A model generated the notes under the pieces. The model saw nothing but the letters and a program-made list of their open reading frames with translations, had not been told where the DNA came from and made no database searches. A program made the translations under genes and the position numbers. This document shows, piece after piece, positions 43,488 to 55,217 of a DNA stretch of 64,000 bases; within the stretch, counting starts at the first letter, position 1, and each line of letters starts with the position of its first letter. The stretch is from NCBI GenBank assembly GCA_032718475.1, contig JAUCBJ010004224.1, positions 121,081-185,080 of the forward strand, read 5' to 3'. The DNA is from Nemertoderma westbladi. Its lineage: Eukaryota > Xenacoelomorpha > Nemertodermatida > Nemertodermatidae.

Positions 43488-44902
43488 ATGGTGGAGAAAT
43501 GTATTGTGAGATATGTCCAGAAAGAAAGTTTCCCCAATGAATGGGATCAGCTCAGCGCGGGCAAGATCTTGAAACCGGACAGCCCAGTCTACCAGTTGAG
43601 ACCCATGATGGGGGAAGATGGACTGCTCCGACTAAATACCCGGATAGCAAACGCCCCAGTCGAATATGAAGTCAAATACCCAGCACTTCTGCCCGGAACA
43701 TCAACACTAGCTAAGCTATTAATCCAGCAGTGTCACGAGGAAAACCATCACGAGGGCCAGAACTGGATTATGGCTAACATCCAGCAAAGATATTGGATCA
43801 CCCACATCCAGCCACTGATCCAAAAAGTCCTAAAACGATGTTTCCCTTGCAGATGATACCTAGCGCCACCGCTCACCCAAAGAATGGCTGACCTACCGGC
43901 TACACGGCTGCAATCCGATTCACCACCATTCTACGTAACTGGCATAGACTGTTTCGGACCATTTACAGTCATTGAGCGATAATCCAACATCAAATGCTGG
44001 GAGCCATTTTCACATGCCTTAGGTCAAGGGTGATTTACCTAGACCTCGTAGTAAACCTCACGCAGCACAGCACGCCTTTATCAACACTCTGCGGCGGTTT
44101 GTGGCGAACAACGGATCATGCCGGCATATGTACTCCGATAATGGAACGAACTTCGTGGGAGGAGAAAGGGAACTCAGAGAGGCTATCGAGGGATGGTTCA
44201 CCGACGAAACCGCATCCCAAGTCTGGAAGGAACACCATATACAATGGCACTTCCAAATGCCCTTAGCACCCCATACGAGCGGGGTATGGGAGAAACTCAT
44301 CGACTTGGTGAAACGATCCATGCGCGTCGCATTAGGGGATACCCGGGAAACCCACGACACCCTTCGCACTACATTCTGCGAGATCACGGCCACCCTGAAC
44401 AACCGGCCAATCGTACCTATCCACGATGACCCTACAGATCTGGAGCCTCTTACACCCAACCATCTACTTGGAAGACCCAAGGCCAATATTCTTCCGGAGG
44501 CAATGTTCCCAGATCCCAATGATATTGCGAGACACACCAACTGGAAAAAGGCTGGCAGCGCATTGGTGGAGAATCTGGGCCCAAGAGTACCTTATAACCC
44601 TCTGGACCAGGAGGAAGTGGAATAACACCTACCGGAACGTCACAGTTGGTGACATGGTGCTGGTCAAGGAAGACCTTAAAGACCGCGTCCACTGGCCTGT
44701 GGCGCGAGTCATGGAAATAACCCCAAGCAAGGATGGACTTGCGAGCACAGTGACGATACGGATGGCAAAGGGCCACTACCAACGCCCTATCCAGAGGCTG
44801 TGCCTTCTTGGAGGCAATGACAGTGGTGACTCCATGAGAGGTGATAAGTTCCCTACTCCGGATCCTGCTGCGGACATTGGTGACAATGCTAAACCCATTT
44901 AA
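43488..44902 (+). pseudogene. BEL integrase, broken
   Basis: Zinc-binding N-terminus (QCHEENHHEGQ and CFPC) lies at 43488-43856. A catalytic core with stops (about 43900-44100) follows, then MYSDNGTNFVGGERE, a PHTSGVWEKLIDLVKRSM region with the E, and LNNRPIVP in 44101-44625. The C-terminal GDMVLVKEDLKDRVHWPVARV and QRPIQRLCLLGG occur in another frame (44426-44902). At least two frameshifts and three stops make it non-functional. Confidence 0.85.
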
Positions 44903-46139
44903 ACCCTTCTCATCCTGTTGACAAACTCTTTTAAATATGATTTACTGACAATGAATAATGGACCCCCCTTAAACCAACTGTAACCACGCAATGGTATTTG
45001 TGTTTCCTCATGTGTTATGTGGAGTCCAGCATCACCCTGCAGATGTTTCGACTGACGCAGGGTACTTTATGTATTGTTCACCCTGATTTTGGTCATCGGG
45101 ACCAACTATATTGGATTATTGGAAATGGTAAAGATTTGAAGTGGAATTCATTGTATCCATTGTGTTGTATTGTGTTGTCCCTTCTTGTGCGCAGTTCGGG
45201 GCGTAGGCGGTGTAACTAGTCCAGCTGTAGATCCCGGATTGCCGCGCAACACCCCCTCTATCCCGTTATTCTGGTGGGTCCATGGTGCATCCACATGACT
45301 TCGTCGATAGAGGTTTTATGTTTCTCAGTCGTGTTATTCTGGTGGGACCATTGCGTGGATTTTGGGGCATAGGCGGTGTAACTAGTCCAGCTGTAGATCC
45401 CAGAATGTTGCGTAACCCCATCCCATATGGCTTCGTCGGCTGAGCTTTATGTTGTTGGGAGTGTTATTCTGGTGGGTCCCTGGTGCATTCCACGTGACTT
45501 CACTTCCAGCGTCTTCATTGTCCATTACGTGTGCGAGTTTGGGGCATAGGCGGTGTAACTAGCCCAGCTGTAGATCCAAGATTGCCGCGTAACACCCCTT
45601 CCACAACGAAAATTTCCCAAAGAAGATGGTTGAATGTAGTTTAGAAATGATGAAAAGAAACAGACAACCCTACTATAAACTGAACGATGACGCGTATGAT
45701 GATGAAAATGTAATGATGCGCACCCTGGTGATGCGCTTATAACAAATGATGATAGCCGGGGGGCTATAACGATAACCCCAATGAAATGTGGAAATAAATG
45801 ATGAAATGTGTAATAAATGATGAAATTTGGAAAGAAATAATGAAATGTACAATGAATAATGTAATAAGAAATGAAAAAAGACAAAAAAATGTAGAAAATG
45901 TAGAAAAGAAAAGAATTGGAAAAAGAAGAGGACATAAAAAGTCAAAAAACTGGTTGGATAATAATGTATAGCTATAGTAACTGTAAATACTGAATGTAGT
46001 AGCAATAAGATGGTAGATGCCTATATAGCAATAATAAACTGAATTACAAATAACTGAATTATTCTGCAGTCGCTATAGAATCAGACTTTCTGGATTTATA
46101 ATTAACTGATTTAAATTTGCAACGGACATAATTTAAAAT
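44903..46139. other. Non-coding region with three ~170-bp repeats
   Basis: No gene. The repeats (starts near 45197, 45362 and 45540) share GGCGTAGGCGGTGTAACTAG or GGGCATAGGCGGTGTAACTA, CCAGCTGTAGATCC and GTTATTCTGGTGGGTCC. The last 500 bp are A-rich. Position after integrase and before another long decayed frame suggests a non-coding or LTR-like segment. Confidence 0.6.
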
Positions 46140-47471
46140 ATGGACTCAAATCGCCAAATTCTCGGCGAATTACGTAATACGCTCGATTTATTGGATTATC
46201 CACAGCCTGGATCTCCTAACTTTGATACGAAATGGAATGCCCTGTTAACAGAGACTGTGCGAGTCGTTAAATTCTCCGGGCGGGAGGAACCGGATTCCCG
46301 TAATCTACGAGAGCTCCGGTTGTCCGATGTTAGTACGAGCCTGAACCGGACTTGGAACGCATAGGCAACCAGAGGAGAGGAGTTGTCGTTCTGGGATACG
46401 TTCCGGCGAAGCATCTACAAATCCCGATGTTTGATATACGACAACGAGGGAAACGCGACGCCCACTTCGAAAGCAATTACGTTGGTGCGATGCCAAAGTT
46501 TCGTCGACGACAAGAGTACATACCTCGCCCACTGGGGAAACCTAGTGGAATGTAGGGCAGCTACGCTACGTGAAGAATGTATATCAGTCATCCAGAACCG
46601 CAACGACTACCAGGAGAAATATGGGTCAAAGGAATACAGTCGATCATTAGTTGTCGTCCTTGGAACCCTAGATGGTTTAGTGTTGATATGTCGAATCTTC
46701 CCGACACCCAAACAAGAGGTGCGGACAGCCGGAGCAGTCTGGCTATTACCACCAGAGATCCAACAGATCCTATTCGATTTCGATGTTATTAAGATTGGGT
46801 CAGATATAAAGGCGGATATCCGGAACGACTACGCTAACGCTACCTTCGGAAGAAACTGTTGAGAAGACCTTAACGCCATTAGTCACTTCATCGACACCCA
46901 AACCCTGTTAGCCTGGTTGCGATCCACAGAATTCATGCGTGGATTCTGGGAAGTGAGACCGACGAAATCCGGTATCGGCTACCTTGCGGTGCTAAACGGC
47001 AGTGTAGACTTTAAACCTCAGAAATTTCTGGACTATAATAAGTTATATGGTGCATACCCGGAATTAGAGATAAAGAATGAGCTAGACAATCGTTAGAGGG
47101 ACGTAGAAAGAAAGTGGACGATCCACCAAAAATGGGAGAATCCGGATCGACAGAACTTTATCAACGTCACAATGGAATCATATACAGTTGCCAAGTTCAT
47201 CTGCAAGACTCTCGATAAACTCATCAATGCAGTTCCTAGATCCTTCATCGACTATGAGTGGAATGAAGTTATCGACCACGCGTTCAAAGCGGTAGAGAAT
47301 ATCCCACTGGGAGATACAAAAACGCACAACGTTATCGCATCCTGGGATGATAACGGACCGTTCGACATCCCAACGATTATTGATCTCCTCGGCGCAGAGG
47401 AACCATTTATATCATCGGACGGGGAGGAATTATGGCTACAGGAAGGTGTCTTGCTATCCACCCCAAAATGA
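46140..47471 (+). pseudogene. Unidentified decayed ORF downstream of BEL pol, possible exonuclease-like motif
   Basis: A single frame opens MDSNRQILGELRN and carries stops at 46362, 46860 and 47094 before ending at 47471, about 440 codons. It contains VWLLPPEIQQILFDFDVIKIGSDIKADIR. The KIGSDIKAD stretch resembles motif II of DEDD 3'-5' exonucleases, and IDTQTLLAWL follows as in RNase D-like proteins. The first catalytic D-x-E motif is not evident. The call is weak. The frame lies where some LTR elements carry a third ORF, but it could also be the gag of another element. Confidence 0.35.
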
Positions 47472-47566
47472 CAACTTGAACCGGAAATCGCTTACGGACC
47501 AGCCGCCAAACGGGTCGCTGCGGCCGAACCTGCTACGGAGGTGGGCGTAACAACCCTGCTATAGAG

Positions 47567-48727
47567 TTGGTAACCACCTTCACGCTTAGCGATTTCGGCG
47601 ACACATGTCAGAGGTTGTTGTCTCCATATCTGTTCCCGGGAGGAGAAGACTGGTCTTCGGAGATCCCGAGTACCAGCTCCCAGTGGACCCGCTCAGCTAT
47701 ACAGGTTGCGAAGGGCCCCAGCGTAGCTCCAACCCCTGTAGACCTCCTCGAAATTCCTTTGGCGAACGCCCCGGCACCCCTTTGCCGACCGGCTGTGGCG
47801 ACGGCACCCTCCGTCCCACAAGACCCTATGAGACTCACCCGGTGGTACGCCGAACAAACCGAGTAGATCCACTGCCAGAAACGGGTGCCCGGGATGCGAC
47901 CGGCGGGATATAAGGAAGGATATCGTAGCGAGAACATACTCCGCAAAAGCCCAGCATTCCATGGGCTACCGGCTACTGCGATTATCCCCAAAAGTGACTG
48001 ACGGCTGGAGTATTACGCCGGCGTACCGATCCTGATATTCTTCGGCCGGGAGATGCAACTGGAGGTCTGCAGAAACTGCGGTTCGGAACAGTGTCCACGC
48101 GGCAGGAGACATCGGGTTACCGAGTCGTGTCTCCAGATCCTTGGGATACTTTACTGTCCCTATTGTGCTATATCGGGCCACGACGTATCGGTTTGTCCAA
48201 CCCTCTACAACCTCTGCACAAAATGCGGTTTCCGTGGGCATTCTGCAAGCCCCCGATGTAACATAAAGTATCCTACTAAGGACGCGACAGCTATGGGAAA
48301 TATGGTTATGTTTGAAACATATGCCAATAACCACGTAAAGACCAAAGTGCTTAGAAGCGCTCGAAATATCGCGCAAGAGATGGCGTGCGGATACTTCTCG
48401 TTCCCAGAATGCCTCCATACAACAGCGACGCTACCCTTCCATTATGTGGATTTACTATTGAGCACTGGATTATTTGGTCCCTTCGAGATCCTCAGACGCC
48501 TATACTCATACAAAGAAGCATTTGGTGATGGAGAGTGGTTTCTAGAGGCCCGCATCACCGAGTTAGAGAGACGGACGGACATGATACCGCTACCATCTAA
48601 AGGAAGGGCCACCAGGAGACAAGCTGCAGCGATGCTCGCGATGGACGATGATGCTCCCCTACCTGCACTGGCGATCGATGAGAGTAGACGGGCGAAGAGA
48701 AGGAAAGCGTATCAGAGTAAGAAATAG
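47567..48727 (+). pseudogene. Zinc-knuckle protein of an LTR element, decayed
   Basis: One frame from 47567 to 48727 has stops near 47864 and 47999. The C-terminal half carries CRNCGSEQCPRGRRH, CPYCAISGHDVSVC (C-x2-C-x4-H-x4-C) and CTKCGFRGHSASPRC (C-x2-C-x4-H-x5-C), typical nucleocapsid-type knuckles. It ends in a basic RRAKRRKAYQSKK tail. It probably continued the frame of 46140-47471 before a frameshift. A G-rich tract and TGTT follow at 48895-48909. Confidence 0.6.
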
Positions 48728-48894
48728 AAGACCAGGATATTCTATGAACATTTATATCGAACATTTATTTTTTATATCTACATAAACTAACTCTAGGAAA
48801 AATTAATCAGGACTATGCAATATTAAAATTTGGGTTTTTTATATGGGAAATGACCTACGCAAACTCGATCTACCGATAGACCTCACGAAGGTCA

Positions 48895-50344
48895 TTGGGG
48901 GGGACTGTTCGCGGTATTTCAACTTTTCATAATGCGAGTTGAATATTTTTCGGATTTATTTATAATGAATATTCCAATATCAGTACTGGGTGCAGGAACA
49001 TGGAATTTGGGTATATTCAATGGACTGGGGGCGATTTATGGGTGAATATTGGGGCAACTTACGGGGCATGGGACTCATATCAGATATTTAAGGGCCAAGG
49101 GTGGGATGTAAAATCAAGCAGTACTCAGGTTTACCTGATACTAATTAGGCCTAGCCAACTTCCTACTGCCTGTAGAGGTAGTTTTGGTAACCCACTAGGC
49201 CTAGGGACAAGGACTGCCCTTAGCGGTTCCTGGCCAACAGCAGTTATTACGAGCCTGAAAGGGATTCGGAAAGTCTGCTGATTGCATCAGGGATTTGCGA
49301 CGGGAACTGACAGACATATCCTTAGCAGTCCCTGGTCACTGGCAGTTATTACGTGCCTGAAAGGGACTCGGAAAGCTTGCTGACTGCACCGGGGACTTGC
49401 GACGGATCGACCGACTAGACAAAGGAAGGGTTCGAGAGGACTGCCTTCCTGGAGTGGGTTCCACGACCGGCGTTACTACGAGCCTGAAAGGGACTCGGAA
49501 AGCTACCGACAGTTGGCACTCACAACGGGCTGACAGACCCCTAGCCAAGCCGTACCGCTTTCCTGATGACCGATCCCTTCGGGGTTCGGGAAGGGTGGGA
49601 CGGACACGCAACAGGGTCGAAAGACAAAGGACCGGACTCTACTGGCCTACCGACTATTCGGAGCAGCTTCTCGGCTACCGAAGCGACTACGAGCCTGAAA
49701 AGGATTCAGAAAGCTTAGGTGGTTGGGACCCTGCGATGAACTGACAGACCCCTAGCCAAGCCGTACCGCTTTCCTGATGACTCATCCCTTCGGGGTTCGG
49801 GAAGGGTGGGGCGGACACGCAACTGGGTCTACCGACTTGACCGACCCTTAGCCAAGCCGTACCACGTTCCTGATGACCGATCCCTTCGGGGTTCGGGGAG
49901 GGTGGGACGGATACACAACAGGGTCGACCGACGCCGACACTACGGTACCGGGACTAGGACCGAGGGAAAATGGGGAACATTAGTTAGGTTAAAATCTAAA
50001 GCGAACAGTGGGTAATTAATTAATGTACTGTAGGAATTTATATGTTCGTGTATTATTGTGAATATTTGGTATATTGGTGTGGGGAAGCCCAAATTATTCT
50101 CAATCAGGGTTCAACTGTAGAAAAGGCTGCATTATTTGGTGTTCACTGTTCAAGGTTCAGTATCAAATCAAGGCTACATTAAAGATTATTTCCAACCAAT
50201 GCAACTTTTTCTTGACTGCAATCTTGCATCTCAGATAGGACTCCTTCTCCACTCCCAATATCCGGTGACTGGCCGGAATCCTGTGGTCTGAAAATTCCGC
50301 TTCCAGCATCGGCGTTTTCCCCATGGTGTCGGGAATAACGGCAA
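48895..50344 (+). mobile_element. Polypurine tract and LTR-like, repeat-rich region
   Basis: GGGGGGGAC (48897-48905) followed by TGTTCGCGGTATTTC resembles a polypurine tract and LTR start. Within 49246-49935 there are four copies of a CGAGCCTGAAAGGGACTCG hairpin (49246, 49348, 49477, 49686 regions). There are also three ~90-bp units starting GACAGACCCCTAGCCAAGCC or similar (49530, 49742, 49841) with a GATCCCTTCGGGGTTCGG hairpin. ORFs here change frame between copies and are not credible genes. LTR end not determined. Confidence 0.45.
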
Positions 50345-50758
50345 CACTCTGGATGGCACATTCACAAGAATGCTACGCCGGGTTCATTGTGTCAAGTACA
50401 ATGCACACATCTCCAACCAGGCACTATATAACATTGGAGGTGTCTCATTGGTTCCCCCAAGCTTGACACTAGAACAAAATTGCCTCCGCTTTGCAGGACA
50501 TTGCTTTCGGCGTGAGGACCAGCCAGTGCATAATCTTGTACTTTGGCAGCCTCATGGAGTGAATAAGCATGGTGGACTGGACAGCCCATGACTTTCTTGA
50601 GACGCATCTTAAAGGACACTGGTCTTGAAGATGCGGATGATCTAGCAAATGTCATGGGTGATAGGGAGTTGTGGCGGCGCAATTTTGTCGACAAGCCGGC
50701 ACAGCATTCTTAAAAATGCAGCTGCAATGCAGCATGCCGATACTAGTAGTAGTACATT
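50345..50758 (+). mobile_element. LINE B, copy 5, 3' fragment
   Basis: Begins at CTCTGGATGGCACATTCAC, the KSLDGTF region of the C-terminal domain, and ends ATGCAGCATGCCGATACTAG plus a short TAG tail. It carries the same 5-bp insertion in the NKHGG-QP region as copy 2, which closes the frame at 50591. Only the last 400 bp of the family are present. Confidence 0.9.
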
Positions 50759-51133
50759 CCTATTAACGTCCACACGTCCATTCTTGCATCTGCACATGCA
50801 GACTCACTGCAACACATACTGATTGTCTGATATTGCTGCAATGCCGCTATTTTATACTGATTTATGCGGTTATATTCTGTTGTAATTTGTCACATATGGA
50901 TTTATGTTAATAGTTGGAGAATACTTACGAATAACCGGTAGATCTCTTGGTTTTCATGATCATTGAGGTAAGCGGAGGGGTTTACTATTCACAATTGCAT
51001 AGCTCAAATAACAGTGGTTTGTATGAGTTTATGCTGTTTCATTATATGTTTATGCAAGTAAAATTGGTAAAGGCATCATATCTGGCTCAAAATTCAATAT
51101 TTGAAGTGGGGTTGCAATATTTAAAAATACTGC
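50759..51133. other. Spacer and flank of the 21-bp minisatellite
   Basis: Non-coding. The last 60 bp (CATCATATCTGGCTCAAAAT, AGTGGGGTTGCAATATTT) recur inverted at 57488-57545, so they belong to the minisatellite-bearing element. Confidence 0.6.
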
Positions 51134-51265
51134 AAAATATTGACACAGTTCAGTTAAAATATTTTCACAGCGCAATATAATATTGACACAGTACAATATA
51201 ATATTGACACAGTACAATATAATATTGACAGTACAATATAATATTGACACAGTACAATATTTATT
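51134..51265 (+). repeat. 21-bp minisatellite, copy 1
   Basis: About five units of ATTGACACAGTACAATATAAT with the flank described for 50759-51133. It is the same family as 56516-56710 and 57165-57485, and ends at the tail of LINE C. Confidence 0.8.
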
Positions 51266-51585
51266 ATATTGAGATTGAGATTATTTATTGCACAATAAAA
51301 TTTCGACGAAAATAGCGTAAATATACATACATATAGTTACATATAACACATAAGGCAATTAATTTTACATTTATTACATCTTTAAAAAAAAAATTGCCAT
51401 GCATAAAAAGTTAAAAAACCATCATAAAATTATTTTGTAGGTAACAAATATCCTTTAGTATCAAATAACATTTAAATACTTCTGTCAAAGAACAAGCAGA
51501 GAATGTGTTACTATCTATATATGAGATAAAAAAAATTTGTCGTGCTTAATAGGTTTAAAAAAAATTAATCGTAAATTTATAGTGC

Positions 51586-51634
51586 AGGAGATAGCCTCAT
51601 GAGTTATTCAACTCGTTTACATGGTGGTCCCCGA
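51586..51634 (-). other. 3'-UTR hairpin of LINE C
   Basis: On the minus strand GGGGACCACCATG and the opposite CATGAGGCTATCTCC frame an inner stem GAGTT/AACTC. The inner stem pairs, although its bases differ from those of LINE A (GAGAC/GTCTC) and of 60462-60505 (GAGGT/ACCTC). Confidence 0.7.
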
Positions 51635-51639
51635 GAAAA

Positions 51640-52491
51640 AATATTGCAAATGTATGTCATAATAAGGTATTGCTATATCTATATGAGATAAAAATAATAT
51701 TGCGGAACATCGTATCATATTTAAAAATATTAGTGATAAAATTCTAAATCTTTTAAAATAGGTATCGGCTGATTGTCATTTCGAAAGAGTTTTAAATAAA
51801 ATTTAAAAAGCTTTAATGTGACGGGATCAGGGGATCCCGACTGGTGAATTAAGTTACACGTCACCGCGTTGTTGGAAAGAAGATAGTTTGTTGTTGTTAT
51901 TGTCTTGATATTGTTATAGATTAACGGTATATGACGATATATGATAGCACGGTAATATAGATAATGTAGTTGCAGTACAGCAGTAATGAGATAATCTGAC
52001 AGTAACGGTGACGGTACAAAATGTCACTGTTCCCCACTGTGTGACTGAGATGACTGAAAGGGGCACAAGCACTAACCAGTAATATATTTGATTACCTACT
52101 GTACTTGTGGCCTGATTACTTAGCGGATGCGTTTCCCTGGCTCTGATTGGCCAATAACCTAATTCTCGGCTCACCTCTGTGGGAGTGTTTCCCCCCTCGC
52201 TGCTGTCACTTTCCTCTCCCGGAGGTTTAACCTCTGACCTCCCTTTGTGTGGCCCTTCGGGGTTTGTTGTCCCCGTTTATTGGGTGTGTGATACGAGGTT
52301 AATTGGGGATTAACCTCGTATCCCCAATATTGCTTAAAGGCGCCACTTCCCAACTTTATGGGGTTTGTGCGGAATTGAATCCGCTCACATTTAAAATCAT
52401 CATCTTTTATCGTGGAATTGCCCTAAAGGATAAAATATAAGATATCAAACATAATAAAAAGTTATTTCAATATAAAAGGTTGGGTCGCTTG
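51640..52491 (-). other. Remaining 3' UTR of LINE C
   Basis: Non-coding. It includes a perfect 13-bp hairpin (52291-52303 with 52309-52321) and an overlapping alternative 9-bp pairing (52302-52310 with 52320-52328). No gene seen. Confidence 0.6.
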
Positions 52492-55178
52492 CTAAAAGAA
52501 GATTGCCTGATCATCAGCTGTTATGAGTTTTTCAAAGTAGTGGTCCTTCAACGCATGTTTAAAGCCTTCTAACGTGGGAATACGAGTTATTTCATTAGGG
52601 AGATCATTCCAAAGCCGGGGGCCTCGAAATGATAAAGCTTGTCGGCCGTATTCAGTTTTGCGACTTGGAATAACAGCGTATTGATTTTGTCCATGACGAT
52701 TCTCTCTAACAGAGAATTTAACCATATCTGATAAGTATTCTGGAGCTAGTCCATTGGCTATTCTGAACATATGGGATAGTGTAACATCCGCGAACATTGG
52801 TGGTAATACATCTTCATTCAATGCCACAGTGCCAGGGTGGGTTGGTGGAATCGTTGGTGGGATTGTTGTTATTGTTGGAACTTCTTCAAAGTCATTAGTA
52901 TATAGGAGGAAGAGGGGAGGGGGTAGTATGCCTCCTTGTGGCAAGCCATTATCGTCTAGATCTCCAGTTGAGGAACGAGTGCCATTTATTGATACATATT
53001 GCTTTCTGTTAGCTAGGTATGAAGCAATCCATTCTACTGCAGGTTTGTCAACACCAATATACTTTAATTTCATCAGTAGGATACTGTGATTTATGGTGTC
53101 GAAAGCTTTCCTAAGATCCAGTAACACCATTCCTGTGACTTTACCATTTTCTATTGCATCTCGAACTGCCTCATCCACTAACATTACTGCTGATTCAGTA
53201 GAAAATCCAAGTCTGAAACCTGATTGGAACTTATGGAGTAGACGTTTCCTGATGATATAACGAAGTATACGTATTAGAACGACCCTCTCTATGATCTTCC
53301 CCAGTATAGCAAGCAGAGCTATTGGTCTATAATTCTCAGTAATTAACCGTGGTCCTTTTTATATGCAGGGGCTACCTTGGCTGTCTTCAGGGATTGTGGA
53401 AATTTACTTGTCTTTATTTATAGATTTACAATATGACAAATAATTCTGGCAAGCACCGTTGAACCATCACGGAATAATCTTGGAGGTATACCATCTGGAC
53501 CTGGATTTTTATCTACATGCAGGTCTTTTAGGATTGTATCTACCTCTTCAGTGTCAGTTGGGGTTAAAGAAAATGAGTTGAGTTCCACTCCTTTCTTCAC
53601 GTAGAACTCTCTTACATACTCCTCTCCGTATTTCCCTGTTGGAGTTGGTAATTCACTCACCAAAGACTTTGCAATTGATGTAAAGAATTTATTAAACTCT
53701 TCAGCAATTTCAGAATTGTCATTGCTAGTTGATCCATTCACAGTTAAGCCAATAGAAGAGGAGACTGGAATACTACGTTTTGTTGGCGCACCTATTCGTT
53801 TTAGATTCTTCCATACTTCCTTTGGTTTGTCTTTATTCATTGTTAGATTGTCTTTAATAAAGTTGGTTTTAGATCGTCTAATTACCTTGGTGGCAATATT
53901 TCTTAGTTTTTTAAAGGATAATTCCTTTTCGCGAGTCCGTGAAGCATGGAATTTTCTCATCGCATTGTTTTTTGCTGGTATAGCTTGCCTCACTTCTTTA
54001 TTAACCCAAGGTTCAGTAATTTGGCTCACTCGAATAAGTGTCAATGGGGCGACAGTGTCCAAGGTAGAAAAGAAAGAAAGTTTAGTGGTAGCTATATCTA
54101 GATCTTTTTCATTTAAAATATCTTTGATATTCTGGTTACCTTCCAGACTTATTAACAAAACCCCTTTGGAATAATTTGCATACTTCCTACAATGCTTTGG
54201 TTTAGTCTTTTCACCCTGAATCTTCAATTTGCATCTCTTTCTAGTCACGTATGTTAGATAATGGTCACTTAGACCAATAGCAACAACACCAATTCCATTG
54301 ACAAAATCCTTATTGGAAACAAATATTAAATCGAGAGTTGTGGCTGTTGTCGATGTTACTCTGGTTGGTTCTGTGATTAGTTGGACATACCCTGTTGCAT
54401 CACAATAAGAAGACACCTTTAATCTTGTTTCTACTTCTGGACCTCTAGCAGATAGAGGCAGGCCTTTGCATAAAGTATCATAGTTAAAGTCACCTAGGAT
54501 ATATGTTTCATTATAGATTGGGATATCTTTTAATGCTGATTCAAGTTCGTCAAAGAAGCCAGAAACCCATTGTGGTCGGTAACCAACGCCTATCAAGATT
54601 GGTTTAGTATTTGGCAACCGCAGTTCTCCAAATAGTATTTCTATTTTTCCATTGACAATTGTTTCGGACTTGGGAAATTCTAGTGACTATCTGTAATATA
54701 TTGCAACACCCCCACCATGTCTATTCCTGTCATTCCTGTAAATGCCGAAATTGCTAACATTAATTTCATCATCTAAAATTGTGTTGTCAAGCCAGGTTTC
54801 TGTAACCGCCAAGAAATGTAGATTAGCAGATGACATAATCAATTTAATTTCTGTCATTTTATTTAACAAACTCTGGATGTTTATATGTGCAATATTTATT
54901 CTTCTGACCTTTAAGCAATTTAAGTCTAGGTACGTTGAACACAGTTTGCATGTTGTCAGGTTCGTACTCGACACGTTCGGGGTCTTGGGGGGCATAGTCG
55001 GTGCAGCAGGTATGGTGGCTAATGGGGTCACTGCTGGTGGGGTCACTGGGGTGAGCACTGGCACTGGTGGGGTCACTGGGGAGGGTACTGACGCAGGCAG
55101 GGTTGCTAGAGCAGGAGGTGTAGCGGGTGCCGGCACTGGTGGTGTCGCAGGGGTGGGTGTCGATGCTGACAGGGCCAC
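52492..55178 (-). pseudogene. ORF2 endonuclease-RT of LINE C, broken
   Basis: It opens with about 70 Pro/Thr/Ala-rich residues (ATPPVPAPATPP), then the endonuclease: INIAHINIQSLLNK, VTETWLDN (E), RNRHGGGVAIYYR, LGDFNYD, LDLIFVSN and GLSDHYLTYV. A TAG at 54687-54689 interrupts it. The linker NPGDGIPPRL-like motif (NPGPDGIPPRLFRDG) ends the frame at 53418, and two frameshifts follow. RT resumes at 53184 with LRKAFDTINH (A) and NGLPQGGIL (B). It then jumps from FAD to HMFRIANGLAPEYL, so the second catalytic aspartate of motif C, the thumb and part of the C-terminus are deleted. Confidence 0.87.
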
Positions 55179-55217
55179 TGGGGAAGGTCCCGGCTTTGGC
55201 AGGGTGGTGCTATATAG

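Larger units (their letters stand above)
37166..44902 (+). mobile_element. BEL/Pao LTR retrotransposon (plus strand), with nested LINE
   Basis: Gag (from about 37166), protease, RT, RNase H and integrase occur in the BEL order over 7.7 kb, of which 2.3 kb is a nested LINE B copy (40574-42851). Damage includes a TAG at 37664-37666, a frameshift near 39425, and frameshifts and stops in the integrase. No matching LTR pair could be found in the window. A polypurine-like GGGGGGGAC followed by TGTT at 48895-48909 could be the 3' LTR start of this or a second element. Confidence 0.85.

Noticed and set aside
45525-46005. Minus-strand ORFs rich in Phe and Ser
   Set aside because: They arise from A-rich plus-strand DNA; no domain, no start context, and two frames are equally open.
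49546-49600. Second hammerhead candidate: CTGATGA followed by a TTCG-capped hairpin and GAA
   Set aside because: The pair at 10.1/11.1 is inverted, the position after GAA is G instead of A15.1, no GUH-type cleavage site or stem III can be formed, and the related copy at 49871 has GGA instead of GAA.
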